A stretch of 64,000 nt of DNA from Microbacterium esteraromaticum (GTDB lineage: Bacteria > Actinomycetota > Actinomycetes > Actinomycetales > Microbacteriaceae): NCBI RefSeq assembly GCF_016907315.1, contig NZ_JAFBBS010000001.1:1178001-1242000 (forward strand), given 5' to 3'. A program made the position numbers and the translations under genes. Each line of letters opens with the position of its first letter. Within the stretch, counting starts at the first letter, position 1. Shown one piece after another: positions 7,742-16,348 of this stretch. The notes under the pieces were generated by a model. That model was not told the DNA's origin. It saw only the letters and a program-made list of their open reading frames with translations, and did not search any database.

Positions 7742-8457
7742 GCGCGGGGGCGACCGGCGCTCTCGATGCGCACGTCGTCGTGGCGCGCGCGTCTCTCGAC
7801 GTGCGGCTGTCGCTGCAGCCGGGTGAGGTGGTGGCGGTGATGGGTCCGAGCGGGGCCGGCAAGACGACGCTGCTCGACGCGCTCTCCGGGCTCACGCACC
7901 TCGACGCCGGTCGCGTGGAGGTCGACGGGGTGGTGCTCGCGGACGCCCGCCGCCACACGCCGCCATCCCGGCGGGCGATCGGCCTGCTGGGGCAGGATCC
8001 GCTGCTCTTCCCGCACATGACCGCCGTCGGCAACATCGCGTTCGCTGCACGTTCGGCGGGGTCCTCCCGTGCCGAGGCGATGACGATCGCGCAGGAGTGG
8101 ATGCCCCGCATAGGCCTCGCAGACCTCGGTGACCGTCGCCCTGATCAGCTCTCCGGCGGCCAGCGCCAGCGAGTGGCCCTGGCCCGTGCTCTCGCCGCCC
8201 GCCCTCGTCTGCTCCTGCTCGACGAGCCGTTCAGCTCTCTCGACGTGCAGGCGGCGGCTCAGCTGCGCCAGGTCGTCGGTGAGCATGTGAACGGCACGAC
8301 GACGGTCATCGTCTCCCACACGCTCGCCGATGCTCAATCCCTCGCGCCCCGCCTCGTGATGCTCGAGGACGGCCGCATCACCCAGGACGGGACGCTGAGC
8401 GACGTGCTGGCGGCCCCCGCGACCCCGTTCGCCGGGGCCGTCGCCGCCACCGCCTGA
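7738..8457 (+). CDS. modC: Molybdate ABC transporter ATPase, short ModC-like
   Basis: The 239-residue ATPase has Walker A GPSGAGKT, the signature LSGGQRQRVALARAL, Walker B LLLLDEP and the H-loop IVSHT. Typical ModC is about 350 residues and carries a TOBE/Mop domain at its C-terminus. This one stops soon after the nucleotide-binding domain (VLAAPATPFAGAVAATA), so the regulatory domain is missing. It starts at a GTG overlapping the modB stop. Position in the operon makes molybdate import the most likely role. Confidence 0.9.
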   Translation: MSAGATGALDAHVVVARASLDVRLSLQPGEVVAVMGPSGAGKTTLLDALSGLTHLDAGRVEVDGVVLADARRHTPPSRRAIGLLGQDPLLFPHMTAVGNIAFAARSAGSSRAEAMTIAQEWMPRIGLADLGDRRPDQLSGGQRQRVALARALAARPRLLLLDEPFSSLDVQAAAQLRQVVGEHVNGTTTVIVSHTLADAQSLAPRLVMLEDGRITQDGTLSDVLAAPATPFAGAVAATA

Positions 8458-8462
8458 TCGCA

Positions 8463-8538
8463 GGGCGTTCCCGGAGCGAGCATCGGGAGGGACCCGCGAA
8501 GCGGGAGGGAACCCGCTCTGCGAGCGAAGGGAACGCCC
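8463..8538. terminator. Hairpin after modC
   Basis: GGGCGTTCCC (8463-8472) pairs with GGGAACGCCC (8529-8538), enclosing a smaller hairpin CCCGC-GAA-GCGGG (8493-8505). There is no U-tract. It most likely ends the mod operon transcript. Confidence 0.6.
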
Positions 8539-8595
8539 CGGAGCCCGCACCCCAAACAAAGAAGCAACGTCCGCCCCCGCCAGTAGCCTGGGACC

Positions 8596-9963
8596 ATGGC
8601 CACCCGCAGACCCGCTCCCCCCGCTTTCGCCTGCTCCGAGTGCGGGTGGACGACGGCGAAGTGGGTGGGCCGGTGTGGTGAGTGCCAGCAGTGGGGCACG
8701 GTGCAGGAGCAGGGTGCGAAGACGGGTCTGGTGAAGCAGACCGAGGCCGTCGCACCGCTGGCGAGCAGGGCCGCCCGCCCGATCACTCAGATCACGACGG
8801 CCGATGCACCGCGGCGCAGCAGCGGTGTCGGCGAGTTCGACCGGGTGCTCGGCGGGGGCATCGTGCCGGGGGCGGCGATCCTGCTGAGCGGCGAACCCGG
8901 GGTGGGCAAGTCCACGCTGCTGCTCGAGGTCGCGGCATCCACGGCTCGAACGGGCCGTCGGGTGCTGTACGCGAGTGCCGAGGAGTCGCCTGCGCAGGTG
9001 CGGCTGCGCGCCGAGCGCACGAATGCGCTGCACGACGAGCTGTATCTGGCGAGCGAGACAGATCTTGCGACGATCCTCGGGCACATCGACGAGGTCAAGC
9101 CCGATCTGGTGATCGTCGATTCGGTGCAGACGGTGGCGTCGGGCCTGATCGACGGCGCTGCGGGGCAGCCCAGCCAGGTGCGCGAGGTGGCCGCGTCGTT
9201 GATCCGCATCGCGAAGGACCGAGGGCTGCCTGTGATCCTCGTCGGCCACGTCACGAAAGACGGGCAGGTCGCGGGTCCACGGGTGCTCGAGCATCTGGTC
9301 GATGTGGTGTGCCACTTCGAGGGCGACCGTCAGACGGCGCTGCGGTTCATCCGCGCGCTGAAGAACCGGTTCGGCCCGACGGATGAGGTCGGATGCTTCG
9401 AGATGACGGGCGCGGGCATCTCGGAGGTGCCGGATCCGAGCGGGCTGTTCCTATCGCAGGGCGCCGCCGAGCCGGGCACCTGCGTGGCGATCGCGCTCGA
9501 GGGCCGGCGTGCGCTGCCGGTCGAGGTGCAGGCGCTGACGATCGAGTCGAACGCCCCGAACCCGCGACGGGTGGTGCACGGCCTCGACTCGTCACGTGTC
9601 GCGATGGTGCTGGCGATCCTCGAGCGGCGGGCGGGCATCGCGACATCGAAGCTCGACGTGTACGTCTCGACGGTGGGCGGGGTGCGCTTCACCGAGCCGG
9701 CGGCCGATCTTGCGATCGCCGTGGCGGTGGCGGGGTCGATCCGCCAGTGGTCTGTGCCGCGCACGATCGCCGCGGTGGGCGAGCTGTCGCTGGCGGGTGA
9801 GATCCGCCCGGTGACGCAGGCGACGCAACGGCGAAGCGAAGCGGCGAGGCTGGGATATCAGCAGGTGGTCGACGACCGGTCGAAGACCCTGCGCTCGGCC
9901 CTGGGCGACATTCGCTCGCGTACGACCGACCGCCGGCCCGAGGCCTCGATCCCGCCGTTCTGA
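8596..9963 (+). CDS. radA: DNA repair protein RadA
   Basis: RadA, 455 residues, is a RecA-like branch-migration helicase. Seen in order are the N-terminal zinc finger (CSEC...CGEC, residues 13-32), Walker A GEPGVGKST near residue 97, and Walker B LVIVDSVQT. The RadA-specific KNRFG follows at about residue 256, then a Lon-like C-terminal domain (VGGVRFTEPAADLAIAVAVAGS). TAGCCT at 8584-8589 lies six bases before the ATG and no ribosome binding site is present, so the message is probably leaderless. Confidence 0.97.
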   Translation: MATRRPAPPAFACSECGWTTAKWVGRCGECQQWGTVQEQGAKTGLVKQTEAVAPLASRAARPITQITTADAPRRSSGVGEFDRVLGGGIVPGAAILLSGEPGVGKSTLLLEVAASTARTGRRVLYASAEESPAQVRLRAERTNALHDELYLASETDLATILGHIDEVKPDLVIVDSVQTVASGLIDGAAGQPSQVREVAASLIRIAKDRGLPVILVGHVTKDGQVAGPRVLEHLVDVVCHFEGDRQTALRFIRALKNRFGPTDEVGCFEMTGAGISEVPDPSGLFLSQGAAEPGTCVAIALEGRRALPVEVQALTIESNAPNPRRVVHGLDSSRVAMVLAILERRAGIATSKLDVYVSTVGGVRFTEPAADLAIAVAVAGSIRQWSVPRTIAAVGELSLAGEIRPVTQATQRRSEAARLGYQQVVDDRSKTLRSALGDIRSRTTDRRPEASIPPF

Positions 9964-9983
9964 CCGTCTCTGCTTTTCGGCGG

Positions 9984-10220
9984 TCAACGTCGCAGGTCGC
10001 TGGGTCCCCCGCGGGTGCCCTTGTGCTCCTCCTCGATGAGGCGCACGTTGCGCACGGTGACCGTGTCGGCCATGAGCAGATCGAGCGAGGTCACGAACAG
10101 CCGGCCGATCTCGGCATCCGTCACGTCCGGACCGGGGATGTCGACGCGGAAACCCTGTGCCTGCAGGCCGCCGTCGTTCGAGAAGGTGACCTCGGCGTCG
10201 AAGACGGCGCGCCAGCTCAT
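9984..10220 (-). CDS. Conserved small protein of unknown function
   Basis: A 78-residue protein begins MSWRAVFDAEVTFSNDGGLQ. It alternates beta-strand-like stretches (EVTFSNDGGLQAQGFRVDIPG, TVTVRNVRLIEEEHKGTRGG) around one helix (DAEIGRLFVTSLDLL). I do not recognise a named domain. The ATG at 10220 overlaps the stop of the SseB-like gene (ATGA), so the two are coupled; the frame upstream of that ATG is only a shadow. It is convergent with radA. Confidence 0.75.
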   Translation of the reverse strand: MSWRAVFDAEVTFSNDGGLQAQGFRVDIPGPDVTDAEIGRLFVTSLDLLMADTVTVRNVRLIEEEHKGTRGGPSDLRR

Positions 10221-10627
10221 GCGTCGAGGGCCTTGAGCAGCTCGGCGGGCGGCGCCTGCATGGGGTGAGGTCCGGCGATGTCGAGGAACACGGTCGTGAT
10301 CGTGTCCCGGTGCGTGGTGAGGAACGACCTCAGCCAGCTCGGCGAGTAGATGCCCACGCCCGGCGGAAGGTTGGCGGGCTTGTTCTTCGCATCGCTGAAC
10401 AGCAGCAGCGCCACGTCGCCGGTGCCGGCGTCGCGATAGGTCCACACCTCACCGCTGTCGAGCGGGTTGTCACGCGCGCCGGGCTTGATCAGCGGCACCA
10501 CCGTGTTGCCATTGCGCAGCGCGAGGGCGACAGCAGCCATGTCCTGCTTCTCGAGCGCCTGAGCGAGTGCCTCTGAGCGGAAGTCCTGCGGTGCGGGCTT
10601 CTTGCTGCCCGGCTTCTTCTTCGCCAT
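10217..10627 (-). CDS. SseB-family protein
   Basis: The 136-residue protein opens with a lysine/proline-rich tail (MAKKKPGSKKPAPQ). An SseB-like domain follows: LAQALEKQDMAAVALALRNG, then VVPLIKP, then VALLLFSDAKN and VFLDIAGPHPMQAPPAELLKAL. SseB domains in actinobacteria are of unknown role, often in enhanced-stress or secretion contexts. TAGGCT (minus strand, 10634-10639) sits six bases before the ATG, which points to a leaderless transcript. The next gene downstream overlaps it. Confidence 0.75.
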   Translation of the reverse strand: MAKKKPGSKKPAPQDFRSEALAQALEKQDMAAVALALRNGNTVVPLIKPGARDNPLDSGEVWTYRDAGTGDVALLLFSDAKNKPANLPPGVGIYSPSWLRSFLTTHRDTITTVFLDIAGPHPMQAPPAELLKALDA

Positions 10628-10645
10628 GACACCAGCCTATGAGTG

Positions 10646-10693
10646 GGGCCCTCTCGAATCCTCCATTGGGGACTGGGGAACTCGAGAGGGCCC
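10646..10693. repeat. Perfect 12-bp inverted repeat
   Basis: GGGCCCTCTCGA (10646-10657) and TCGAGAGGGCCC (10682-10693) are exact complements separated by 24 bases. It lies just upstream of the SseB-like gene's predicted promoter. It could be an operator, or the terminator of the gene at 10867-11520 transcribed toward it. Confidence 0.6.
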
Positions 10694-10866
10694 TCCGGCT
10701 CTCGGATGCGGTTGATTGTCGAAGCGCTGGGGACGCTGGTATCGACACCACTGGGGATGGCTTGACCGCATCAGATCTGAGAACCTCTACCCATGGTATC
10801 CCAAAATATCGGTTGCGTCAGCCTAAAACCGGAATTTCTCCGAACGGTTTGCGACAGATCTGTTCG

Positions 10867-11520
10867 CTAGCGCAGCAGGAACTGCTTGGGCTGAGCGCTC
10901 GCGAACCCGCCGATCGACACCATCACATGGTACGAAGCGCCGCCGCCCGGGGCCCGCGGCCTGTTCTTCTCGGCGCAGGTCTCCTTCGACGACCTCGTGC
11001 GGTCCCAGACCACCGGAGTCGAGCTGGTGACCGACGCACCTGCCTCGAGCGTCACGATCATGTCCGAGGGCTCGGACTGGCAGTCGGTCGAGTTCCACCA
11101 CACGTCCGAGCCGCTGGTGATCGTGAACTTCTGCGTGCTCGATCCGACGTTCATCGTGCAGTCCTGGGCACTCGTGTTCTTGAGCGCGATCGACAGCTTC
11201 GGCAGTTGTCCCGCGGCGTAGGCGTCGGCATCGGTCACCGCGGTGACCGTGACGTCCGCAGCCGTGCACGCGACGATCGCCGGAGACTCCGACGGGTCAG
11301 GGCTCGGGCTGGGATCGACGCTCTCCGCTGTCGAGGGGCTCGGCTCCCCCGCATCCGGAATCGCCGTCTGACCACCCGAGGGGTCGGCAGGGGCTGCATC
11401 CGACCAGGGCTGGGCGATCGCGAGCCACACGCCGCCACCGATGGCGGCGAGCACGAGCACGAGGATCAGCAGCACCGCGAGCCGGCGGCGACGGTAGACG
11501 GCGGCTGACTGACGGGGCAT
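10867..11520 (-). CDS. Membrane-anchored protein with extracellular domain, function unknown
   Basis: The 217-residue protein has a basic N-terminus (MPRQSAAVYRRRR) and one transmembrane helix at about residues 14-36. A long Ser/Pro/Asp-rich linker leads to an extracellular beta-rich domain of about 125 residues with four cysteines (CTAADVTV, DCTMNVG, DCQSEPSD, ETCAEKNRP). The cysteines probably form two disulfides. The domain resembles the DUF4232-like secreted folds of actinobacteria, but I cannot name it. TAGCCT (minus strand, 11527-11532) six bases before the ATG indicates a leaderless start. Confidence 0.75.
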   Translation of the reverse strand: MPRQSAAVYRRRRLAVLLILVLVLAAIGGGVWLAIAQPWSDAAPADPSGGQTAIPDAGEPSPSTAESVDPSPSPDPSESPAIVACTAADVTVTAVTDADAYAAGQLPKLSIALKNTSAQDCTMNVGSSTQKFTITSGSDVWWNSTDCQSEPSDMIVTLEAGASVTSSTPVVWDRTRSSKETCAEKNRPRAPGGGASYHVMVSIGGFASAQPKQFLLR

Positions 11521-11529
11521 GACTCCAGG

Positions 11530-12033
11530 CTAATTCAGGTGCTTGATCATCCTCGTGTTGCCGAGCGTGTTCGGCTTGACATGGGCGAGGTCGAGGAACT
11601 CCTCGACGCCCGCGTCACCGCTGCGCAGCAGCTGCGAGTACACATCCGCGTCGACGACCTGCTCGCCGATCGGCTCGAACCCGCGGCGCGAGAAGAAGTC
11701 GGTCTCGAAGGTGAGGCAGAACAGACGGGTGAGGCCCAGCTGGCGTGCGCGGTGCTCGAGATCGGTGACGATCGCTCGTCCGACGCCGTGACGCAGATAG
11801 TCGTCGCGCACGAGCAGGGTGCGCACCTCGCCGAGGTCTTCCCACATGACGTGCAGGGCACCGCAGCCGATCAGCTCGCCGTCGGCTTCGGCGACCACGA
11901 ACTCCTGAACGGCGCCGTAGAGCACCGCCAGATCCTTGCCGAGCAGGATGCGCTGGTCGACGAGCGGCTCCAGCAGGGAGTGGATGCCGAGGATGTCGGT
12001 GCTGCGCGCAGCGCGGACGATGAAGTCGCTCAC
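11530..12033 (-). CDS. argA: Amino-acid N-acetyltransferase, short ArgA type
   Basis: This 167-residue GNAT-fold protein matches the short actinobacterial ArgA (the kind found in mycobacteria), which makes N-acetylglutamate for arginine synthesis. Marks are VRAARSTDILGIHSLLEPLVD at the N-terminus, LVRDDYLRHGVGRAIV with the acetyl-CoA loop, LFCLTFETDFFSRRGFEPI, and the terminal NTRMIKHLN. The start is GTG at 12033. TACGCT (minus strand, 12040-12045) lies six bases upstream, so the message is probably leaderless. Confidence 0.88.
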   Translation of the reverse strand: MSDFIVRAARSTDILGIHSLLEPLVDQRILLGKDLAVLYGAVQEFVVAEADGELIGCGALHVMWEDLGEVRTLLVRDDYLRHGVGRAIVTDLEHRARQLGLTRLFCLTFETDFFSRRGFEPIGEQVVDADVYSQLLRSGDAGVEEFLDLAHVKPNTLGNTRMIKHLN

Positions 12034-12072
12034 CCTTCCAGCGTAGGGCCGGAACGCGGCCGAGCATGGGAA

Positions 12073-12099
12073 AGGCCCGGATGCCTGGCATCCGGGCCT
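12073..12099 (-). terminator. clpC terminator hairpin
   Basis: AGGCCCGGATGCC and GGCATCCGGGCCT form a near-perfect 13-bp stem with a one-base loop, 20 bases after the clpC stop and before the argA promoter. Confidence 0.8.
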
Positions 12100-12120
12100 A
12101 TCCCGATCCGTCTCAGCCGA

Positions 12121-14640
12121 TCAGCCTGCCGCGAGGTCTGGCGTGGTCGAGATGCCGCCGCCGGTGTTGACGCCGACCGACACCTTCTCGCCGCGCGGAG
12201 CGTGCTCGAACGCGAACTTGCCGTCGACGACGTCGACCTTCACGTGGTCGCCGGTGTTCAGCTGGCCGTGCAGGATGCGCTCGGAGAGCTGGTCCTCGAT
12301 CTCACGCTGCATGGCGCGACGCAGCGGTCGGGCGCCGAGGGCCGGGTCGAACCCGATGTCGATGAGCTTGTCCTTCGCGGCATCCGACAGCTCGACGGTC
12401 ATGTCGCGGTCGAGCAGGCGGTCGCCCAGCTGCTTGACGAACAGGCCGACGATCTGGCGCAGCTCGTCCTTGTTCAGCTGCGGGAAGACGATGATGTCAT
12501 CGAGGCGGTTGAGGAACTCGGGCTTGAAGTGGCGCTTGAGCTCTTCGTCGACCTTGCCCTTCATGCGCTCGTACGTCGTCTGCGAGTTGCCCTCGAGCTG
12601 GAAGCCGACCGGGCCACCGGCGATCGCCGACGAGCCGAGGTTGGTCGTCATGATGATCACGGTGTTCTTGAAGTCGACGATGCGTCCCTGACCGTCGGTC
12701 AGGCGACCCTCTTCGAGGATCTGCAGCAGCGAGTTGAAGATGTCGGGGTGCGCCTTCTCGATCTCGTCGAACAGCACGACCGAGAACGGCTTGCGGCGCA
12801 CCTTCTCGGTGAGCTGGCCGCCCTCTTCGAATCCGACGAATCCGGGAGGGGCTCCGAACAGGCGCGAGACGGTGTGCTTCTCACCGAACTCCGACATGTC
12901 GAGCGAGATGAGGGCAGCCTCGTCGTCGAACAGGAACTCGGCGAGAGCCTTGGCGAGCTCGGTCTTTCCGACGCCGGTGGGGCCGGCGAAGATGAACGAG
13001 CCGCTGGGGCGCTTCGGGTCCTTGAGGCCGGCGCGCTGGCGACGGATCGTGCGGCTGAGCGCGGCGATCGCCTCTTCCTGCCCGATGACGCGCTGGTGCA
13101 GCGCCTTCTCCATGAAGACGAGTCGGCTCGACTCCTCTTCGGTGAGCTTGAAGACGGGGATGCCGGTGGCCTGAGCCAGTACCTCTGCGATCAGTCCCTC
13201 GTCGACGACCGCCTGGGTCGCGACGTCGCCCGAGCGCCACTGCTTCTCGAGGCGCAGACGCTCACCGAGCAGCTCCTTCTCCTGGTCGCGCAGGGCTGCG
13301 GCCTTCTCGAAGTCCTGCTCCTCGGAGGCCGCCTCCTTGTCCTGACGGACCTTCGCGATCTTCTCGTCGAACTCACGAAGCTCGGGCGGGGAGGAGAGGA
13401 TGCTGAGGCGCAGACGCGCGCCGGCCTCGTCGATCAGATCGATGGCCTTGTCGGGCAGGAACCGGTCGGAGACGTAGCGGTCGGCCAGGTTGGCCGCGGC
13501 GACGATCGCACCGTCGGTGATCTGCACCTTGTGGTGCGCCTCGTAGCGGTCGCGCAGGCCCTTGAGGATGTTGATCGCATGCGGCAGGGTCGGCTCGTTC
13601 ACCTGCACCGGCTGGAAGCGGCGCTCGAGAGCGGCATCCTTCTCGAAGTACTTGCGGTACTCGTCGAGCGTGGTCGCACCGATGGTCTGCAGCTCGCCGC
13701 GCGCGAGCAGCGGCTTGAGGATGCTCGCGGCGTCGATCGCGCCTTCCGCCGCGCCGGCGCCGACGAGGGTGTGGATCTCGTCGATGAAGACGATGATGTC
13801 GCCGCGGGTGCGGATCTCCTTCGTGACCTTCTTCAGGCGCTCCTCGAAGTCTCCGCGGTAGCGGGAGCCGGCGATGAGCGAGCCGAGGTCGAGCGAGTAG
13901 AGCTGCTTGTCCTTGAGCGTCTCGGGGACGTTGCCCTTGACGATCGCCTGCGCGAGACCCTCGACGACGGCGGTCTTGCCGACGCCGGGCTCGCCGATGA
14001 GGACGGGGTTGTTCTTCGAGCGGCGCGAGAGGATCTGCATGACCCGCTCGGCCTCTTTCTCGCGGCCGATCACCGGGTCGAGCTTGCCGTCGCGGGCAGC
14101 CTGGGTGAGGTTGCGGCCGAACTGGTCGAGCACCTGCGATCCGCCCTGGGCGGCCTGCTGGTTCTCGTTGGTGGTCGCGCCGACCGCGGCGGTCTCGCGC
14201 CCCGGTGCACCCGAGAGCAGCTGGATGACCTGCTGGCGCACCTTGTTGAGGTCGGCGCCGAGCTTGACGAGCACCTGGGCTGCGACACCCTCGCCCTCGC
14301 GGATGAGACCGAGCAGGATGTGCTCGGTGCCGATGTAGTTGTGGCCGAGCTGCAGCGCTTCGCGCAGGCTCAGCTCGAGCACCTTCTTCGCGCGGGGCGT
14401 GAAGGGGATGTGGCCGGTCGGCTGCTGCTGACCCTGGCCGATGATGTCCTGAACCTGCTCGCGAACGGCGTCGAGGGAGATGCCGAGGCTCTCAAGGGCC
14501 TTGGCGGCGACACCTTCGCCCTCGTGGATGAGGCCGAGCAGGATGTGCTCGGTGCCGATGTAGTTGTGGTTGAGCATCTTCGCCTCTTCTTGGGCGAGGA
14601 CGACCACTCGGCGGGCTCGGTCGGTGAATCTCTCGAACAT
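12121..14640 (-). CDS. clpC: ATP-dependent Clp protease ATPase subunit ClpC
   Basis: The 839-residue AAA+ unfoldase feeds ClpP. Order seen: two Clp N repeats (residues 1-145, each with [13 protein letters not shown]), the first AAA domain with GEPGVGKT near 215, and a UVR-like middle segment ([31 protein letters not shown]). The second AAA domain has GPTGVGKT near 550, and the C-terminal D2-small domain ends in a glycine-rich tail. A strong AAGGAG lies eight bases before the ATG. It is transcribed alone and ends in the hairpin at 12073-12099. Confidence 0.98.
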   Translation of the reverse strand: MFERFTDRARRVVVLAQEEAKMLNHNYIGTEHILLGLIHEGEGVAAKALESLGISLDAVREQVQDIIGQGQQQPTGHIPFTPRAKKVLELSLREALQLGHNYIGTEHILLGLIREGEGVAAQVLVKLGADLNKVRQQVIQLLSGAPGRETAAVGATTNENQQAAQGGSQVLDQFGRNLTQAARDGKLDPVIGREKEAERVMQILSRRSKNNPVLIGEPGVGKTAVVEGLAQAIVKGNVPETLKDKQLYSLDLGSLIAGSRYRGDFEERLKKVTKEIRTRGDIIVFIDEIHTLVGAGAAEGAIDAASILKPLLARGELQTIGATTLDEYRKYFEKDAALERRFQPVQVNEPTLPHAINILKGLRDRYEAHHKVQITDGAIVAAANLADRYVSDRFLPDKAIDLIDEAGARLRLSILSSPPELREFDEKIAKVRQDKEAASEEQDFEKAAALRDQEKELLGERLRLEKQWRSGDVATQAVVDEGLIAEVLAQATGIPVFKLTEEESSRLVFMEKALHQRVIGQEEAIAALSRTIRRQRAGLKDPKRPSGSFIFAGPTGVGKTELAKALAEFLFDDEAALISLDMSEFGEKHTVSRLFGAPPGFVGFEEGGQLTEKVRRKPFSVVLFDEIEKAHPDIFNSLLQILEEGRLTDGQGRIVDFKNTVIIMTTNLGSSAIAGGPVGFQLEGNSQTTYERMKGKVDEELKRHFKPEFLNRLDDIIVFPQLNKDELRQIVGLFVKQLGDRLLDRDMTVELSDAAKDKLIDIGFDPALGARPLRRAMQREIEDQLSERILHGQLNTGDHVKVDVVDGKFAFEHAPRGEKVSVGVNTGGGISTTPDLAAG

Positions 14641-14796
14641 GCTGTGACTCCTTTTCGCGCGGGGCGAAGCGGCGGTGGCGCCGTGTACATCGAGAGTAAC
14701 GACCGCGACGGGCAGGAATGCCCGTGTTCGCCGTCGGCATACCGACTGGCCGCCATAGCGTTCGGGCAGCCGGAACGAGGGGGGTTCGAGCGCCGG

Positions 14797-14841
14797 TTGA
14801 CGTGGTTATCGATTTTCGTTATGTTAACGACAAGCGATAAC
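14797..14841 (+). promoter_or_regulatory. Promoter overlapped by a symmetrical two-layer palindrome
   Basis: TTGACG (14797-14802), a 17-base spacer and TATGTT (14820-14825) form a good sigma-70 promoter. Over it lies a 37-base interrupted palindrome: GTTATCG (14805-14811), CGTTA (14817-14821), TAACG (14825-14829), CGATAAC (14835-14841). Both spacers are five bases around a three-base centre. A further CGATA/TATCG pair follows at about 14835-14853. This is a strong operator candidate for the Cro/C1 protein at 16345-16584. Confidence 0.75.
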
Positions 14842-14871
14842 AACGACTATCGATATACCCCGGAGTGAGCC

Positions 14872-15498
14872 ATGGACAACAGGGAGAGCGCTGCCGATAC
14901 GGCGCGCACGCTGAGCAGAGGAGACACGATCAGCCTCGCGCTGTTCGTCATCGCCGGGGTGGGCATCGCCGCCTGGACGGCGTGGAATGTGGCGGCCCGG
15001 ATCGCCGAGCTGGCCGGAGGCGGAGCCGTCCAGGTGCTGGTCGAGTTCCTCGACACGACGGCGGATGCCCGGATCGGCGAGACCACGCTGCCGGTCGAGC
15101 TCGATCGAGGAGCCATCACCGTGGAAGGGCTCGGGACGATGGGCACCGTGTCGGGCATCCTCGGGCAGCTCGCGTTCGGGCTCACGGTGATCGTGGTCGT
15201 CGCCTGCCTGATCACGCTGAGCCGGAACATCCTGCGCGGACGCGTCTTCAGCAAAACGAACACGCGCATCGTCGCCATCGGCGGCGGTGTGGGCCTGGTG
15301 GGGGCCGCCGCTGCGCACTTCTTCGACAACATGCTCTCGAATGCCGCGATGGCGCAGGCGGTGGAGGGCCCCTTCGACACGGCCGTCATATCGATCGAGC
15401 CGTTCACCTTCGTGCTCGCCGCGTTCGCGATCGCCGTGGTCGGCTCGGTGTTCGTCGTCGGCGACCGCCTGCAGAAGGACACGGAAGGGCTCGTCTGA
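14872..15498 (+). CDS. DUF2975-type membrane protein 1
   Basis: The 208-residue protein has about four transmembrane helices (near residues 20-42, 95-120, 136-160 and 175-198). It ends in RLQKDTEGLV, a conserved C-terminal motif of DUF2975 proteins. A 50-residue extracytoplasmic loop lies between helices 1 and 2. The ATG is preceded by GGAG at 14862-14865. The stop overlaps the next gene's start (TGATG). DUF2975 genes regularly sit beside a small YozG-type Cro/C1 regulator, as here. The function is unknown. Confidence 0.82.
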   Translation: MDNRESAADTARTLSRGDTISLALFVIAGVGIAAWTAWNVAARIAELAGGGAVQVLVEFLDTTADARIGETTLPVELDRGAITVEGLGTMGTVSGILGQLAFGLTVIVVVACLITLSRNILRGRVFSKTNTRIVAIGGGVGLVGAAAAHFFDNMLSNAAMAQAVEGPFDTAVISIEPFTFVLAAFAIAVVGSVFVVGDRLQKDTEGLV

Positions 15499-16247
15499 TG
15501 GCGATCGGCTTCGGGCTCGCTGCGATCGCGGTGATCGCGCTCATGCTCCTCGCGGTCGCCGTCTTCCTCTGGATGCTCGGCCGGGGGCTGCTCGGCAACG
15601 GCGAGCGGGCGATGCTCGCGACCGAGCGGCTCGCCTGGGCGGCGGTGGCCGTCTTCGTGGGAACCGCGGTGATCGGCGCGATCGTCGACCTCACGTCTCC
15701 CGAGGTGACGATGGAGCTGCCGGTGATGAACGTCTGGCCGCTGCCGCTGCCCGACGTGCAGGTCGAGGCGGGCGATGCCACTGTCCGGTCGGCCGGCATG
15801 GCGTTGGCGCAGATGACACTCGAGGGCGTCTCGACTGCGGCGCGCGCGCTCTGGGCTGCCGGCCAGGCGCTGAGCCTGCTGCTTCCCGCGACGGTCGCCC
15901 TGCTGGTGGCACTCGCCCTGCGCGAGGTCCGCACCGGTGCGCCGTTCTCTCGCGTGATGCTGCGGATGACCACAGTGTCTGCGGCAGCGATCCTGGTCGC
16001 CGGGATGGGCGCCCCGATACTGCGCGGCATCTCGGGGTCGATGGCATCGCATGAGGCCCTGAGCCTGGGGGGAGCATCGTGGACCGGGTATCCGGACGAA
16101 TGGATGCCCATGGACCAGCTCCCCGAGCCGACCGTCTTCGTGCAGTGGGACTTCTGGCCGATCGGAGTGGCCGCCGGCCTGCTGGTGCTCGGTGCCATAC
16201 TGCGGATGGGGCGGCGCCTGCAGAAGGATACGGAGGGCTTGGTGTGA
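15498..16247 (+). CDS. DUF2975-type membrane protein 2
   Basis: A 249-residue paralogue-like protein with hydrophobic segments at about residues 1-25, 40-60, 115-145, 155-180 and 210-235, again ending in RLQKDTEGLV. The identical ten-residue ending is encoded by different codons from gene 1, so the duplication is old. A large extracytoplasmic loop carries the tryptophan- and proline-rich stretch SWTGYPDEWMPMDQLPEP. The start (ATG 15498) shares bases with the previous stop and the stop shares bases with the following mini-ORF, so translation is coupled. Confidence 0.8.
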   Translation: MAIGFGLAAIAVIALMLLAVAVFLWMLGRGLLGNGERAMLATERLAWAAVAVFVGTAVIGAIVDLTSPEVTMELPVMNVWPLPLPDVQVEAGDATVRSAGMALAQMTLEGVSTAARALWAAGQALSLLLPATVALLVALALREVRTGAPFSRVMLRMTTVSAAAILVAGMGAPILRGISGSMASHEALSLGGASWTGYPDEWMPMDQLPEPTVFVQWDFWPIGVAAGLLVLGAILRMGRRLQKDTEGLV

Positions 16248-16348
16248 TGCAGCTCTTCCGTGGCGCACTTCCGTGGCGAGTCTCGCTCCTTCCGTCGCCT
16301 CTCGTTGCCATCGGACTCGCTGCGATCGCTATCGGGGAGCCGGCATGA
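16247..16348 (+). CDS. 33-residue overlapping ORF, possible small membrane peptide
   Basis: ATG 16247 overlaps the stop of DUF2975 gene 2 (TGATG). The TGA at 16346-16348 overlaps the start of the regulator gene (ATGA). The 33-residue product begins MQLFRGALPWR and continues into a hydrophobic stretch (VSLLPSPLVAIGLAAIAIG), so it could be a single-span peptide. It fills exactly the gap between two coupled genes. Without it the regulator would start nearly 100 bases after the previous stop. Whether the peptide has a job or merely passes ribosomes along is not decidable here. Confidence 0.5.
   Translation: MQLFRGALPWRVSLLPSPLVAIGLAAIAIGEPA

Noticed and set aside
11539..14868. Very long open frame (over 1,100 codons) on the plus strand opposite clpC and argA
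   Set aside because: It is the mirror of clpC codon bias in high-GC DNA. The product is low-complexity (runs of Leu, Asp, Glu, Arg) and clpC matches a known family over its full length.
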